From assembly GCA_024707365.1 (NCBI GenBank), contig JANPZV010000005.1:1426001-1490000 (forward strand): a stretch of DNA of 64,000 nt, in the 5' to 3' direction. Below the pieces are notes generated by a model. The model was not told the origin of the DNA. It worked only from the letters and a program-made list of their open reading frames with translations, and made no database searches. This DNA is from Terricaulis sp. Its GTDB lineage: Bacteria; Pseudomonadota; Alphaproteobacteria; Caulobacterales; Aquidulcibacteraceae. Position numbers and translations under genes: made by a program. Below, one piece after another: positions 42,988 through 52,893 of this stretch (positions are counted from its first letter, which is position 1; each line of letters begins with the position of its first letter).

Positions 42988-44343
42988 ATGGATGCTGCAC
43001 CCGAGGCCCCCGGCGCATACGCCAGCCCAAACGCCACGCGCGCGCTCGCGGCGTTGGCGCGCACGCGCGGCGACAATGCGTGGAGCCGGTTGCTGGGCTG
43101 TGCGTTGGTGGCCCTCGTCGCCACCGCGATGATCGGCAACGCCTGGGCGCTTTATTGGTACGCCGGTTTCGCGCTGGCGATGCTGGGCGAGCGTGCGGCC
43201 TATCGCGGGCTGCTCGCGCGCTGCGAAGCGGGCATGGCCCCGCGCAGGCTTTGGCCGCTGACGCTTTGGACGGTGCTGCAAAGCATTTATAGCAATTTGC
43301 TTGCGGCTTTGCTTTGGTTTTCAACGCATGTCTCGGGCGAGACGCTGGCGGTGATTTTCATTTGCGGCGGCCTTGCCAATGCGGCGGCGACGCTGCGCTC
43401 GTCAACGCCCTTGGCGCTGGCGGGCATGGCGCCGAGCATTGCATTCCTGGTCGGCTTGCCGTTCGCCGATTACGCGCTGAGCGGCTTCAACAATGTGCTG
43501 CTGCTGACGCCGGCGATTGGCGCGGTGATGCTTGTGGGCTTTGGCGCAAGCCATTGGCGCAGCCTGCGTGAGTCGGACGCCGCCCAGGCGCGCGCGGAGG
43601 CGGCCGCCATGCGCGAACGCCGCGCCGCCGCCGCCGCCGCTGCTGCGAAATCCGACGTTATCAAGCGCATGAATGATGAAATGCGCACGCCGATGCAGGC
43701 TTTGATCGGCGCCGCCGAGCATTTGCGCCGCGCTGCGGCCACGCCCGAAGCGCGCGTGCGCATCGGCATGCTGGCCCAAGCGGGCGAGGTGCTGAAACTC
43801 GTGCTGGATGATCTCTCCGATCTCGATCAGCTTGAGAACGGGCTTGTGCGCATCGAGGCCAAGCCAACCGATCCGCGCGAGATCGCGCGCAGCGTCGTCA
43901 ACGCCTTCCGCCCCGCGGCGCAAGATAAGCATCTTGAATTGTTTCTCGACATGCCGCGCCAGGAGCCAATGCTGGTTGCGCTTGATCCGCTGCGCGTGCG
44001 CCAGATCCTTTTCAACCTCGTGGCCAACGCGGTGCGCTTCACCGTGCATGGCGGGGTGCGCGTGAGCTACAACGTGCGCGCCAGCGAAAAGCCTGGGCAT
44101 GTGTATGTCAGCTTCATCGTCGCCGACACTGGCCAAGGCATGTCGCAAGCGCAATTGGCGCAGATTTTCGCGCGTGAACGCACCGCGGCCGATGGCGAAG
44201 GCCCCGGCCTTGGGCTTGCGATTTCGCTGCGGCTGGCGCGGCTCATGAGCGGCCGGCTCAACGCCAAGAGCGAGCCGGGCGAGGGCTCGGTGTTCAGCTT
44301 TACGCTCCAAGCGCCCGTGGCCGCTGCGCGCAACGCCGCCTAG
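42988..44343 (+). CDS. Histidine-kinase-like membrane protein lacking the phospho-acceptor His
   Basis: A 451-residue protein with six or so N-terminal membrane helices (about 34-185), a coiled linker, a dimerisation-helix region and an intact kinase ATP-binding domain: NLVANAVRFT, VADTGQGMS and GEGPGLGLAIS. In the H-box, where kinases have MSHEIRTP, it reads MNDEMRTP, so Asp230 replaces His. The remaining H-box residues (Glu, Arg, Thr, Pro) are kept. It could bind ATP but not phosphorylate itself on His, suggesting a regulator or partner of another kinase. No response regulator is adjacent. Confidence 0.82.
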   Translation: MDAAPEAPGAYASPNATRALAALARTRGDNAWSRLLGCALVALVATAMIGNAWALYWYAGFALAMLGERAAYRGLLARCEAGMAPRRLWPLTLWTVLQSIYSNLLAALLWFSTHVSGETLAVIFICGGLANAAATLRSSTPLALAGMAPSIAFLVGLPFADYALSGFNNVLLLTPAIGAVMLVGFGASHWRSLRESDAAQARAEAAAMRERRAAAAAAAAKSDVIKRMNDEMRTPMQALIGAAEHLRRAAATPEARVRIGMLAQAGEVLKLVLDDLSDLDQLENGLVRIEAKPTDPREIARSVVNAFRPAAQDKHLELFLDMPRQEPMLVALDPLRVRQILFNLVANAVRFTVHGGVRVSYNVRASEKPGHVYVSFIVADTGQGMSQAQLAQIFARERTAADGEGPGLGLAISLRLARLMSGRLNAKSEPGEGSVFSFTLQAPVAAARNAA

Positions 44344-44686
44344 CCTGATCGTTTGAGGGCGCGCGCAAGCCGCGCAAAGCAAAGCGCCACCCCCGCCCCG
44401 CGAGGCGAGGGGAAGGGAGCGGGTCTGCGCTTCTGCATAAAAGATCGCGCTTTCGCAAAAATCGCTGACGCGCCGGCTTGACCTTCCGTGCGAAATGCAC
44501 GCTAATGCAAATCAGTCGCAACTGGTGCTGCGGAGGGTTCATGCGCATCGTGCATATGCTCGGCGCGGACGCGCTCGCAGCGCTGATGGCGGCGGATCGA
44601 GAGATTTCGGATCGGGCGTCGGGCAAATCCTCCCGTGCGGCGCTCGCTCCGAACCCCTCCTCTACGGCCATGGGGGAGGGGGCATT
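44344..44686. other. Intergenic region with repeats and a possible truncated small frame
   Basis: Palindromic repeat sequences lie near 44390-44425 and 44630-44690 (CCTCCTCTACGGCCATGGGGGAGG). Between them, TTGACC at 44478 is followed by the palindrome GTGC-GAAAT-GCAC (44488-44500), and ATG 44541 with GGAGG six bases upstream opens MRIVHMLGADALAALMAADR, which soon runs into the repeat. I cannot support a gene here. Confidence 0.4.
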
Positions 44687-45106
44687 TCAGGGATTGAGGA
44701 AATCGGCCAGCCGCGCTTCGAGCGCGTCTGCGTTGCGGGTTTCACATTCCCAGACGACGAGCGCGGACCAGCCCGCGCCTTGGAGCGCCTGGATCGCGAC
44801 GCTGTCTCGCTGACGATTGCGTGCGATCTTGGCGCTCCAATAGGCGGAATTATCTTTCGGCTTGCGCGCGCCGCGCCTGCAATCATGCCCATGCCAAAAG
44901 CAGCCATGCACGAACACCGCTTTGCGCAGGCTGGTGAACACAAGATCGGGCTTGCCCGGCAGATGCGCGCCATTGAGCCGATAGCGCCGGCCATAGCCGC
45001 ACGCGCATGCGGCCGCACGCACGATGCGCTCCGGTTTTGTGTCTTTGCTCTTCACGGCGCGCATCACGGCCGAGCGTTTCTCGGGGCTGAACACGTCGGC
45101 GCGCAT
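44687..45106 (-). CDS. vsr: Very short patch repair endonuclease Vsr
   Basis: A 139-residue Vsr endonuclease, which nicks T:G mismatches created by deamination of 5-methylcytosine. The start MRADVFSPEKRSAVMRAVKS and the core GAHLPGKPDLVF, AVFVHGCFWHGHDC and RDSVAIQALQGAGWSALVVWECE match the family, including the His and Cys that bind zinc. The start at ATG 45106 overlaps the methyltransferase stop by one base (TGATG), so methylation and repair are coupled. Longer in-frame sequence upstream lies in the methyltransferase gene. Confidence 0.95.
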   Translation of the reverse strand: MRADVFSPEKRSAVMRAVKSKDTKPERIVRAAACACGYGRRYRLNGAHLPGKPDLVFTSLRKAVFVHGCFWHGHDCRRGARKPKDNSAYWSAKIARNRQRDSVAIQALQGAGWSALVVWECETRNADALEARLADFLNP

Positions 45107-46242
45107 CACGCGCTCTTGCGCTGTGCGGCCGCGCCGGCAAGCGGGGCGAGCAAATGGTTTGAAAGCCAGCGCACGGCGGGCACGCACACGCCATCGCCAA
45201 ACAGATGCAGCGCCGCGGTTTGCCCTGCGGGCAGCGGATATTCATCCGGCGCGCCCATCAGCCGCGCGGCCTCGCGCGGAGAGATGAGGCGCGAACGGGT
45301 GCTGTTTGCCTCGATAAACAAAAGGATTTGCCGGCTTGAGCCGCCGGCGGGCGTGCGCAAACAGCCGGCCAGCCCGTCAAAGCGCGCTTCGGCGCGCTGC
45401 ACGCGCTTGCCATGCTCGATGCGAATGCGCCGGAACACAGCGCCGACCGCGCGTTCGCCGCTTTCGCGCAGCGCCTCCACGCGCGCCCGCTGCAGCGGGC
45501 TCATTTGCGTGAGCAGCTTTGCGGTTTTTTCTGGCGCGTCCCAGCCGGTGTTGGCCTCATCGATGAGATCGATCAGCCGGGTGTTGCGCTTGGCCGGCGC
45601 ATCGAGCCGCCACCAGACGAAATGCTTGCGCAAAGCCTCGGGCAAGCGCGCAACCACCGCCCGCAGCGCAGCTGTGTGAAACGGTTCGCTTGGGCCTGAG
45701 GCGATGAGATGGGACGGCGCATTGCGCGCGGCGATGATGAACAGGCGCGGCCGCGATTGCGGCACGAACGCGGAAGCATCCATCTCCAGCGCGCCCACCC
45801 GATAGCCCAGCTCATCGAGCGCATGCACCAGCGCGGTGAAATCCGCCCCGCCATGCGAACTCAAAAGCCCGCTCACATTTTCAAGCGCGAGCACATCCGG
45901 CGCGCGCCCTTCGTGCGCGAGTTTTTCGATCAGCCGATGAAAGCCCCAGAACGCGCCCGAGCGCGGCGCCGCCAGCCCGCGCCGCGCGCCGGCCAGAGAC
46001 AGATCCTGGCAAGGGAAAGAGGCCCAAGCGAGCGCGGCTTGGCCCGGCAGATCGGCGCTGGAGAGCTTCCAAATATCGCCTTCGCGCAAATCCTCGCCGC
46101 CAAAAGCGGTGCGGTAAGCGCGGGCCTTGGCTGGGTCGATGTCGTTGGCGAACACGCAGGCGAAATCCCCCGCAAGCCCGAGGCGGGCGAGGCCCCCGCC
46201 CGCGAAAAACTCATACAGTGGGGCGCCGGAATCACGCAGCAT
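45106..46242 (-). CDS. dcm: DNA (cytosine-5-)-methyltransferase
   Basis: A 378-residue C5-cytosine methyltransferase. Motif I is YEFFAGGGLARLGLAGDF, motif IV the catalytic PCQ loop ASFPCQDLSLAG, motif VI ALENVSGLL, motif VIII QSRPRLFIIA, and motif X near the end HLFGDGVCVPAVRWLSNHLL. A short target-recognition region lies between. It precedes vsr in a two-gene operon, like E. coli dcm-vsr, but no restriction endonuclease is seen nearby. The start is ATG 46242, without a clear ribosome site. The recognised sequence cannot be read from the protein. Confidence 0.94.
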   Translation of the reverse strand: MLRDSGAPLYEFFAGGGLARLGLAGDFACVFANDIDPAKARAYRTAFGGEDLREGDIWKLSSADLPGQAALAWASFPCQDLSLAGARRGLAAPRSGAFWGFHRLIEKLAHEGRAPDVLALENVSGLLSSHGGADFTALVHALDELGYRVGALEMDASAFVPQSRPRLFIIAARNAPSHLIASGPSEPFHTAALRAVVARLPEALRKHFVWWRLDAPAKRNTRLIDLIDEANTGWDAPEKTAKLLTQMSPLQRARVEALRESGERAVGAVFRRIRIEHGKRVQRAEARFDGLAGCLRTPAGGSSRQILLFIEANSTRSRLISPREAARLMGAPDEYPLPAGQTAALHLFGDGVCVPAVRWLSNHLLAPLAGAAAQRKSA

Positions 46243-46308
46243 GCCGCTATACTGGCACGGAACGATGGGCGGCCTCCAATGCCGGGGCGCCGCGAAAGGG
46301 GGATGGCT

Positions 46309-47148
46309 ATGCGGGCAATGTTCCGCGGCGCGGGGACGGCGGCTGTCGTGCTGGGCATGCTGGCTTTGGCGGCGTGCGAGCGCGAGGCGCCGGTAACGCC
46401 GGAGGCGCCAGGCGCCCCCACCAATGCCGAGCGCGAGGCCGAAATCGCCGCCCAGCAGCTCGCCGCCTTGGGCGGGGCCGCCAGTGCTGAGCAGCGCGCG
46501 CTCTATCAGGGCGATTTCCAAGCCTCCGGCGGCATTGACGCCACAGGCTCCGAGGGCGCGTGGGAGCTGCGCCTGTTGGATGATTACGCGCAATTTTCCC
46601 GCCCAGGGCTGGGGGAGGATGGCGGCGTCGCCGGCGCGCGTGATTTCCGCGCGGGCGGCATGCGTGTTGTCGCCGGCCCGCTCACGATCACGCTGCGGCG
46701 CGAGGCGTGCAGCGCCAGCGGCGTTGAACTGGAATATGTCGCCCATGTTCTGTTTGAGGGCGTGGCCTATCAGGGGTGCGCGCGGCGGGGCGTGAACGAA
46801 GGGCCGCGTGCAACTTGGGCCTCGGTTTTGCCCGAGCTGATCCCGGCGATCGATTCCTGCATCGCCCGCGCTTCGGCCCGGCCCGCGCGCGTGACCTTCG
46901 CGACGGCGATGGATGATGCGGTGGTGGCCGTGCGCGTGCGCGAGGCCGATGGCGCGCGCCGCGAATGCATCGCCCCCATCGGCGGCGGGGAGGTCACTGT
47001 CTATGAAACGCTTTCAGACATCGATCGCCGGCCGGGCGAAGGCGATCCCGAGTTTCAGCGCGGCGGCGGCCAGCCGCGCGCTTGCGCGGAGGCCGTTTCC
47101 GGGCGCGATGGCGCAAGCCTTGGCTGGCTTATCCCGCGCGGGTGCTGA
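46309..47148 (+). CDS. COG3650-type lipoprotein, long form
   Basis: A lipoprotein of about 279 residues: leader with LALAAC lipobox, an acidic, alanine-rich linker, then a COG3650-like domain (GDFQASGGIDATGSEGAWEL to YQGCARRG) and a cysteine-containing C-terminal domain. Start is ATG 46309, where AAGGGGG lies eight bases upstream; ATG 46303 is in frame. Function unknown. It is divergent from dcm. A shorter relative lies at 41010-41483. Confidence 0.75.
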   Translation: MRAMFRGAGTAAVVLGMLALAACEREAPVTPEAPGAPTNAEREAEIAAQQLAALGGAASAEQRALYQGDFQASGGIDATGSEGAWELRLLDDYAQFSRPGLGEDGGVAGARDFRAGGMRVVAGPLTITLRREACSASGVELEYVAHVLFEGVAYQGCARRGVNEGPRATWASVLPELIPAIDSCIARASARPARVTFATAMDDAVVAVRVREADGARRECIAPIGGGEVTVYETLSDIDRRPGEGDPEFQRGGGQPRACAEAVSGRDGASLGWLIPRGC

Positions 47149-47153
47149 GGGGT

Positions 47154-47789
47154 TCAGCGCCAGAAATGCTGCAGCCACTCCACCGCGCCATTGATCGCGG
47201 CAAGGCCGACATACGCCCCGAAATACACCGAGCCGACTGAGATCATCGCCGCCGGAATGGTGAGCAGCATCAGCAGCCCGTCGCGTTGCAGCAGCGCCAG
47301 CGCCGTCATCGCCACCGTCATTCCTGGCGGCCAATTGGCGAACGGGATCGGCAGGATCAGGATCAGCGCCATCAGCAGCGTTTGCAGGCCAACCGCGATC
47401 GTCATCGGAAATTGCGTCAGCAGCGCAAAGCGCGGGCGCACCAGATATTCCACCCGCCGCAGCGCGGGGATGGCGAGCTTGAGCGTGCGGCGCAGCACCT
47501 CGCCGTCAATCTCCTTGGCGCGCAATTGCGCCGGCGCCCAAAGCCGGCGCGCGCCCACCACCATGCCGAGCGCCGGAAACAGCATCAGCACGCCGAACAC
47601 GGTGGAAATGCCCGGCACGTTCGGCACGCACATCGGCAGCGCCAGCACCAGCAGCAAAAGCCCGTAGGCGCGCGCGTCCAGATGGTCGATCAATTCGCCC
47701 ACGCTGACGCGCTGCCCGTCCAGCGCGTGGATCAGGTCTTCAAGCATCGCCGACGTGGGGCGGCTCGGATGGTGGAGGGCGGCGTCCAT
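47154..47789 (-). CDS. ExoD-type membrane protein
   Basis: A 211-residue membrane protein with the ExoD pattern: an N-terminal region VSVGELIDHLDARAYGLLLLVLALPMCVPNVPG followed by further helices (about 125-145, 150-165, 170-200) and VEYLVRPRFALL between. ExoD in rhizobia affects exopolysaccharide production, but the mechanism is unknown. The gene is convergent with the COG3650 lipoprotein gene, with only five bases between stops. Confidence 0.85.
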   Translation of the reverse strand: MDAALHHPSRPTSAMLEDLIHALDGQRVSVGELIDHLDARAYGLLLLVLALPMCVPNVPGISTVFGVLMLFPALGMVVGARRLWAPAQLRAKEIDGEVLRRTLKLAIPALRRVEYLVRPRFALLTQFPMTIAVGLQTLLMALILILPIPFANWPPGMTVAMTALALLQRDGLLMLLTIPAAMISVGSVYFGAYVGLAAINGAVEWLQHFWR

Positions 47790-47891
47790 GAGGTGGCGCT
47801 GACATGGGCGCTCGCCGGTGATTTTGCCAGCGGCATAACGACGAGCCGCGTTCAGACCTCGTCAACCGGCGCGTCTTAGCCACACTAGGCA

Positions 47892-48362
47892 ATGGCGCGC
47901 ACGCTCATCGCTCTGGCCCTTTTGGGGCTCGCGGCCGGCTGCGGCGGGGTTTCAGCCCCGCCACAGGCGCTGCACGGGCTATGGGGCCCCAGCGTAGCAG
48001 CGTGTGAGGCGGGCGTCGGCGTGCGCTTCACCCCCGGCGCGGTGGTGGCGGCCTATCAGGATCAGGCCGAACCGCTGTTCGCCGCCCCGCGCTATGAGGT
48101 GCTGAACGCCGATCCTTTCCGGGTGCGGATCGAGTACCGGCTGCCGGCCAAGGCCGGCCCTGGCGCTGGCCGCGGCGTGCTGGTTTTGGCGCAGGACGAA
48201 GCAGGGCGGCTTTCCGCCGTGACGCACGCCTTTTTGGACGCGCGCACCGGCGCCGCGCGCTTGCGGCTTGAGGGCGATCCGGCTGCGCGGCTGATGGCGC
48301 TGCAGCCATGCGGGCCGCGCCCTGGCAGCGCGACGGGCCTGCGCGGCCTCACCGCGCGCTGA
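47892..48362 (+). CDS. Lipoprotein of unknown function
   Basis: A 156-residue lipoprotein: leader MARTLIALALLGLAAGC with lipobox LAAGC, then a mostly beta-strand domain with two further cysteines (AACEAG and LQPCGP). I do not recognise a family. ATG 47892 begins about 100 bases after the divergent exoD start. A hairpin follows eight bases after the stop. Confidence 0.68.
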   Translation: MARTLIALALLGLAAGCGGVSAPPQALHGLWGPSVAACEAGVGVRFTPGAVVAAYQDQAEPLFAAPRYEVLNADPFRVRIEYRLPAKAGPGAGRGVLVLAQDEAGRLSAVTHAFLDARTGAARLRLEGDPAARLMALQPCGPRPGSATGLRGLTAR

Positions 48363-48369
48363 AACGCAA

Positions 48370-48399
48370 AACGGCCGCCGACGAGAGCATGCGGCCGTT
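48370..48399. terminator. Hairpin between convergent genes, probable terminator
   Basis: AACGGCCGC (48370-48378) pairs with GCGGCCGTT (48391-48399). On the minus strand it is followed by TTGCGTTT and on the plus strand by a T tract further on (48414-48418). It probably serves both converging transcripts. Confidence 0.6.
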
Positions 48400-48423
48400 G
48401 CGCAATATCGCTATTTTTAGCGC

Positions 48424-48726
48424 TTATTCGCCGTTGCAGCGGGCGATTTCATCGGCGCTGAGCTGACGCTCGGGCGTGCCGTAGGCGGTCACGCGGGCGC
48501 CGGTTTGGCGCACCAATTGGCGGCACGCGCGCACGGAAACGGCGTGGCTGGCGCGCGCGACGCAGGTTTCGCCTTCGCAATTCCAGATCGTGTTTTGCGC
48601 GATCACGCGGCTTTGCGCCGGGGCGGTGTCGAGCGTGGCGGTGAAGGTTGGGCTGCGGGCGAGGGCGGCGCCGGCGAAGCCGATCGAAAGGGCGGCGGCG
48701 AGGGCGATGGTGCGGAAGGCTTTCAT
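48424..48726 (-). CDS. CC_3452-type secreted protein
   Basis: A 100-residue exported protein: signal peptide MKAFRTIALAAALSIGFAGAA, then TFTATLDTAPAQSRVIAQNTIWNC, EGETCVARASHAVSVRACRQLV and LSADEIARCNGE. The four cysteines and the WNCEGETC motif match the small alphaproteobacterial CC_3452 family of unknown function. ATG 48726 is chosen because the signal peptide starts there. The 320 bases upstream contain no gene. Confidence 0.82.
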   Translation of the reverse strand: MKAFRTIALAAALSIGFAGAALARSPTFTATLDTAPAQSRVIAQNTIWNCEGETCVARASHAVSVRACRQLVRQTGARVTAYGTPERQLSADEIARCNGE

Positions 48727-49046
48727 CAGCGGGTCTCCTGGGCGTGTCGCGCGTCGGGGAGGAGGCGCAGATCGCATCTTGGCCTACGGACCTGACACTG
48801 ACAAGAGAAAATTGAATGATCCAAAAAATATTCACAGGTGGAGCTCTGGCGCCTTAAAACAGGGCATTGCGCGGCATCACGCCGCATGTGCGCGGCCCAT
48901 GCCTATGCGGAAAGGCGGTATCCGCTGAATGGTCGAAACAGAATTCTCAAACCGCGCCGGCGCGCGTTTGCAGATGATTCACCATCCGAAACGGCCTAAT
49001 CTCCCCCGGCGCAGAAGGCGCGCCGCACGGCCGGCAGGGGGAGCCC
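48727..49046. other. Gene-free intergenic region
   Basis: Between the divergent CC_3452-type gene and the coiled-coil membrane gene I see no coding frame. The region is less GC-rich around 48800-48850 (for example TCCAAAAAATATTCAC), where the promoters probably lie. No clear repeat or terminator is visible. Confidence 0.5.
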
Positions 49047-50184
49047 ATGACGTTTTACAAGTTCGCGGTTGGGGTGGTGCTGACGTTGGCGATGGTCGCC
49101 GTTCTGGCGCTGAGCGCGCTGGTGTTCAGCGCGCGCGATTTCCAGTTCGGCGTGGCGCAGGTTTCTCCCGCCACCAATGGCCTCGTCGATTTCAGCAAGC
49201 TGCGCGAAGCCGATGCGCGCATCGCCAAGCTTGAGGCCGACAGCGCCGCCCCGCGCGGCGAGCTGCTCGAGATCGAGCAGGCGATCGCCACGATCGATAA
49301 CCGCGTGCAAAGCGAGGAGGCCGCCGCCAACGCCGCGCGCGCATCGATCGTGGGATCGATCGCCGCAGTCGAAGAGCGCGCAGGCGCGGCCCCAGCAGAG
49401 AGCGCGGCCGCGGATTTGAGCACAAGCGCGCTGAGCCAGCGGGTGGCGTCGCTTGCCGCGCGCCCTGGGCTTGCGGCGGCGGATCAGCAAGCGGTCGCCG
49501 CGCTCTCAACGCAGACCCAGCAGCTCGCCGCGCACGAAGAAACGCGCAACGCCGCCGACGCCGAACGCGCCGCGCTTGTGACGCGCCAGCGCGCGATCGG
49601 CGCGCAAGTGGCCGAAGCCAACCGCACCGTGTTCGCGCTGCAGCAAAGCGTGGTGCCGAGCTATGAGCATTATGGCCGCATCAGCGGCGAGGTGGCGGCG
49701 CTCAGTTCGATGAGCCCCTGGGGGCGTTTCGGCGTTTCTGGCGCAAGGCCATCCGGCGCTGCTTTCAACCGTGCTGGTGCTGCTGATGGGGGCGCTTGGT
49801 TCGCTGCTCTATCTTTTTCCCGCCTATCTCAACCGCGCGGTGCCGGTGACGATGGCGGAGATCGTGGTGCGGCTTGTGTTTGGCGCGTGCGCGGCGCTTG
49901 CATTCTATGTGCTCGCCAACGCGGCCATCGCCGGCTTTGCCATCGGCACGGGCGCGCAGGCCAGCGCGGCGACGACCTCTTCGGCGCTCAATCCGTTCAC
50001 GGTGTCGCTGATCGGCATCGTCGCCGGCGTGCTTTCCGAGGATATCGCCAAATGGATCCAGGATCGCGGCCGCGGCATGTTCCAGATGGGCGGCGGCGCG
50101 GCGCGCCCAGTGGCGGCGCCGGCGGCGGTTGACGATGCGGCTCCCAGCGGCGGCCTCGTCAACAACCACGCGATCTCATCCTAG
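49047..50184 (+). CDS. Membrane-anchored coiled-coil protein, one frameshift
   Basis: A protein of about 378 residues with an N-terminal membrane helix (VGVVLTLAMVAVLALSALVFS, about 8-28), a long alanine/glutamate-rich coiled coil (about 50-215) and three C-terminal helices (STVLVLLMGALGSLLYLFPAY, then VRLVFGACAALAFYVLANAA and a further one), ending in a proline-rich tail. A run of five G at 49720-49724 has one base too many; with four, SPWG continues VSAFLAQGHPALL. Topology suggests a periplasmic coiled coil between two membrane anchors. No family recognised. Confidence 0.7.
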
Positions 50185-50261
50185 CTTCGCCTTCCGTTAG
50201 GGCGGCTTTCGCAGCGCGGCTGCGGCGTTTAGGGTGCGGCGCAAATTGCAGGGAGTGATCC

Positions 50262-51448
<1,187 letters not shown>

Positions 51449-51452
<4 letters not shown>

Positions 51453-52042
51453 GGCGGTTTGCGCTGGCTTTGGCGCTTGCGCTGGCCGCGTGCGGGCAGC
51501 AGCAACAGCCCAAGCAGGAAGAGTCTCCGATTGTCGAAGCGCCGAGTTACGAGTCCGCGATTGGCCCCCAAGGCGCTGCGGGCATCTCAACCGCGCTGCC
51601 GATGACGCTTGAGGCGGTGCGCGCGGCGGCGGCGCATTATGCGGTGGCCGAAGCGCCCGATCAGGTGGAGGGGGAGGCCTTCACCGCGATCACGCTTTCG
51701 GCCGGCGATGAGGTGGTGTTCCGAATCCTGCCCACGGCGGATCGCGCGCACATCCACGCCATCGTCACCCGCTCATCGCAAGCGCGCGGGCCGCGCCAGG
51801 ATATTGTCGGGCGCACGCTGTTTGGCGTGGCGCCGCCTGACGAGGTGCCGTTCTGCCTGGTGGAGACTGTCGCCGGCGCGCCGGGCTTTGCCTGCTCCAC
51901 CGATGCGGCGGGGACGTTCTGGCGCGTCTACCGGCTGCCGGATGCGTTTGACGAGTCGGTGGATTCCTTCGCCGACATTGACCCGGACGTGCTGCACGAT
52001 GCGGTGCTGGCCGAAATGCGCTGGATCGCGCCGCGCGTTTAA
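51449..52042 (+). CDS. Lipoprotein of unknown function downstream of the thiolase
   Basis: A 197-residue lipoprotein. The start is GTG 51449, overlapping the thiolase stop (GTGA); the leader [16 protein letters not shown] has lipobox LAAC. The mature part has a glutamine-rich linker, then a domain with [13 protein letters not shown] and [20 protein letters not shown], where two cysteines may pair. It faintly resembles RpoE-regulated YfeY-like lipoproteins (DUF1131), but I am not sure. Translational coupling with the thiolase is likely. Confidence 0.7.
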
Positions 52043-52087
52043 TCTCGGGCGCGGGCTCTTATCCCTCCCCCGAGCGGGGCGGGAAGG

Positions 52088-52330
52088 TCAGCCAAGCCGA
52101 TGCACGCTTGAGGCCGTGGCGATGCGCGCGCCATCCGCGCCGACATAATCGGCGGTGAGGAAGATGAGCGTGCGGGTTTTGCGCGCCACTTGCGCTTTGG
52201 CCGCGCCTGGAGCGGGCGCGGCCAGCAATTCCCATTGCATCGAGATCAGCGCCGCGCCTGGCGCGCCATCGCGCGCCGCCGCTTCAAGCGCCTCGGTCAG
52301 CGCGGCGGCGATGTCCGCCGCCGCTGTCAC
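52088..52330 (-). CDS. Small protein downstream of ppa, hotdog-like
   Basis: An 80-residue protein starting at GTG 52330, which overlaps the ppa stop as GTGA. After a helix (ADIAAALTEALEAAARDG) come strands AALISMQWELLAAP, ARKTRTLIFLTADYV and ATASSVHRLG, resembling half of a hotdog thioesterase fold. It may be a truncated or very small thioesterase-like protein. Longer in-frame sequence to 52360 exists but overlaps ppa more deeply. Operon with ppa. Confidence 0.55.
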   Translation of the reverse strand: MTAAADIAAALTEALEAAARDGAPGAALISMQWELLAAPAPGAAKAQVARKTRTLIFLTADYVGADGARIATASSVHRLG

Positions 52331-52851
52331 GTCGCGCGCTTGATCGATTGCACGATGCATTCGTGCGCGGCTTCAAGCTTGGCCCATTCGCCCACGCTGG
52401 CGCTCTTGCCCGGCTCGAGATCCTTATAGTGCGTGAAAAAGTGCGTGATCTGCTGCACCAAGAGCGGCGGCAGATCCTCATACGATTGCACGTTGCTGTA
52501 GAAGGGGTTGAGCGCATCCACCGGCACGCCGAGGATTTTTTCATCAAGGCCCTTCTCATCGCTCATCAGCAACACGCCCACCGGGCGCGCGCGGATCACG
52601 CAGCCCGCCACCACCGGCATCGGGGTGACGACCAGAATGTCGAGCGGATCGCCATCATCGGCCAGCGTGTTGGGGATGAAGCCGTAATTGCTGGGATACA
52701 GCATCGATGTGTGCAGGAAGCGATCGACGAAGAGCGCGCCGGAGCGCTCATCCAGCTCGTACTTCACCGGCAACCCGCCTTGCGGAATTTCGATGAAGGC
52801 GTTGACCTCATGCGGGGCGTTCTTGCCGGGCGGGATAAAACGTACGTCCAT
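52327..52851 (-). CDS. ppa: Inorganic pyrophosphatase
   Basis: A 174-residue family I soluble pyrophosphatase. The substrate and metal residues are in place: VKYELDERSGAL, FLHTSMLYPSNYGFIPNTLADDGDPLDILVV (the DGDPLD signature) and DEKILGVP, then HFFTHYKDLEPGK. It drives biosynthesis by removing pyrophosphate. The start ATG 52851 gives MDVRFIPPGKN. The small hotdog-like gene overlaps its stop. Confidence 0.97.
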   Translation of the reverse strand: MDVRFIPPGKNAPHEVNAFIEIPQGGLPVKYELDERSGALFVDRFLHTSMLYPSNYGFIPNTLADDGDPLDILVVTPMPVVAGCVIRARPVGVLLMSDEKGLDEKILGVPVDALNPFYSNVQSYEDLPPLLVQQITHFFTHYKDLEPGKSASVGEWAKLEAAHECIVQSIKRAT

Positions 52852-52893
52852 GTGTGTCGGGGCTCGGTTTTCGGTTGTCGGGGTTCGGGGCGG

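Noticed and set aside
44495-45679. 394-codon plus-strand frame across vsr and dcm
   Set aside because: Antisense shadow; vsr and dcm have complete motif sets on the minus strand.
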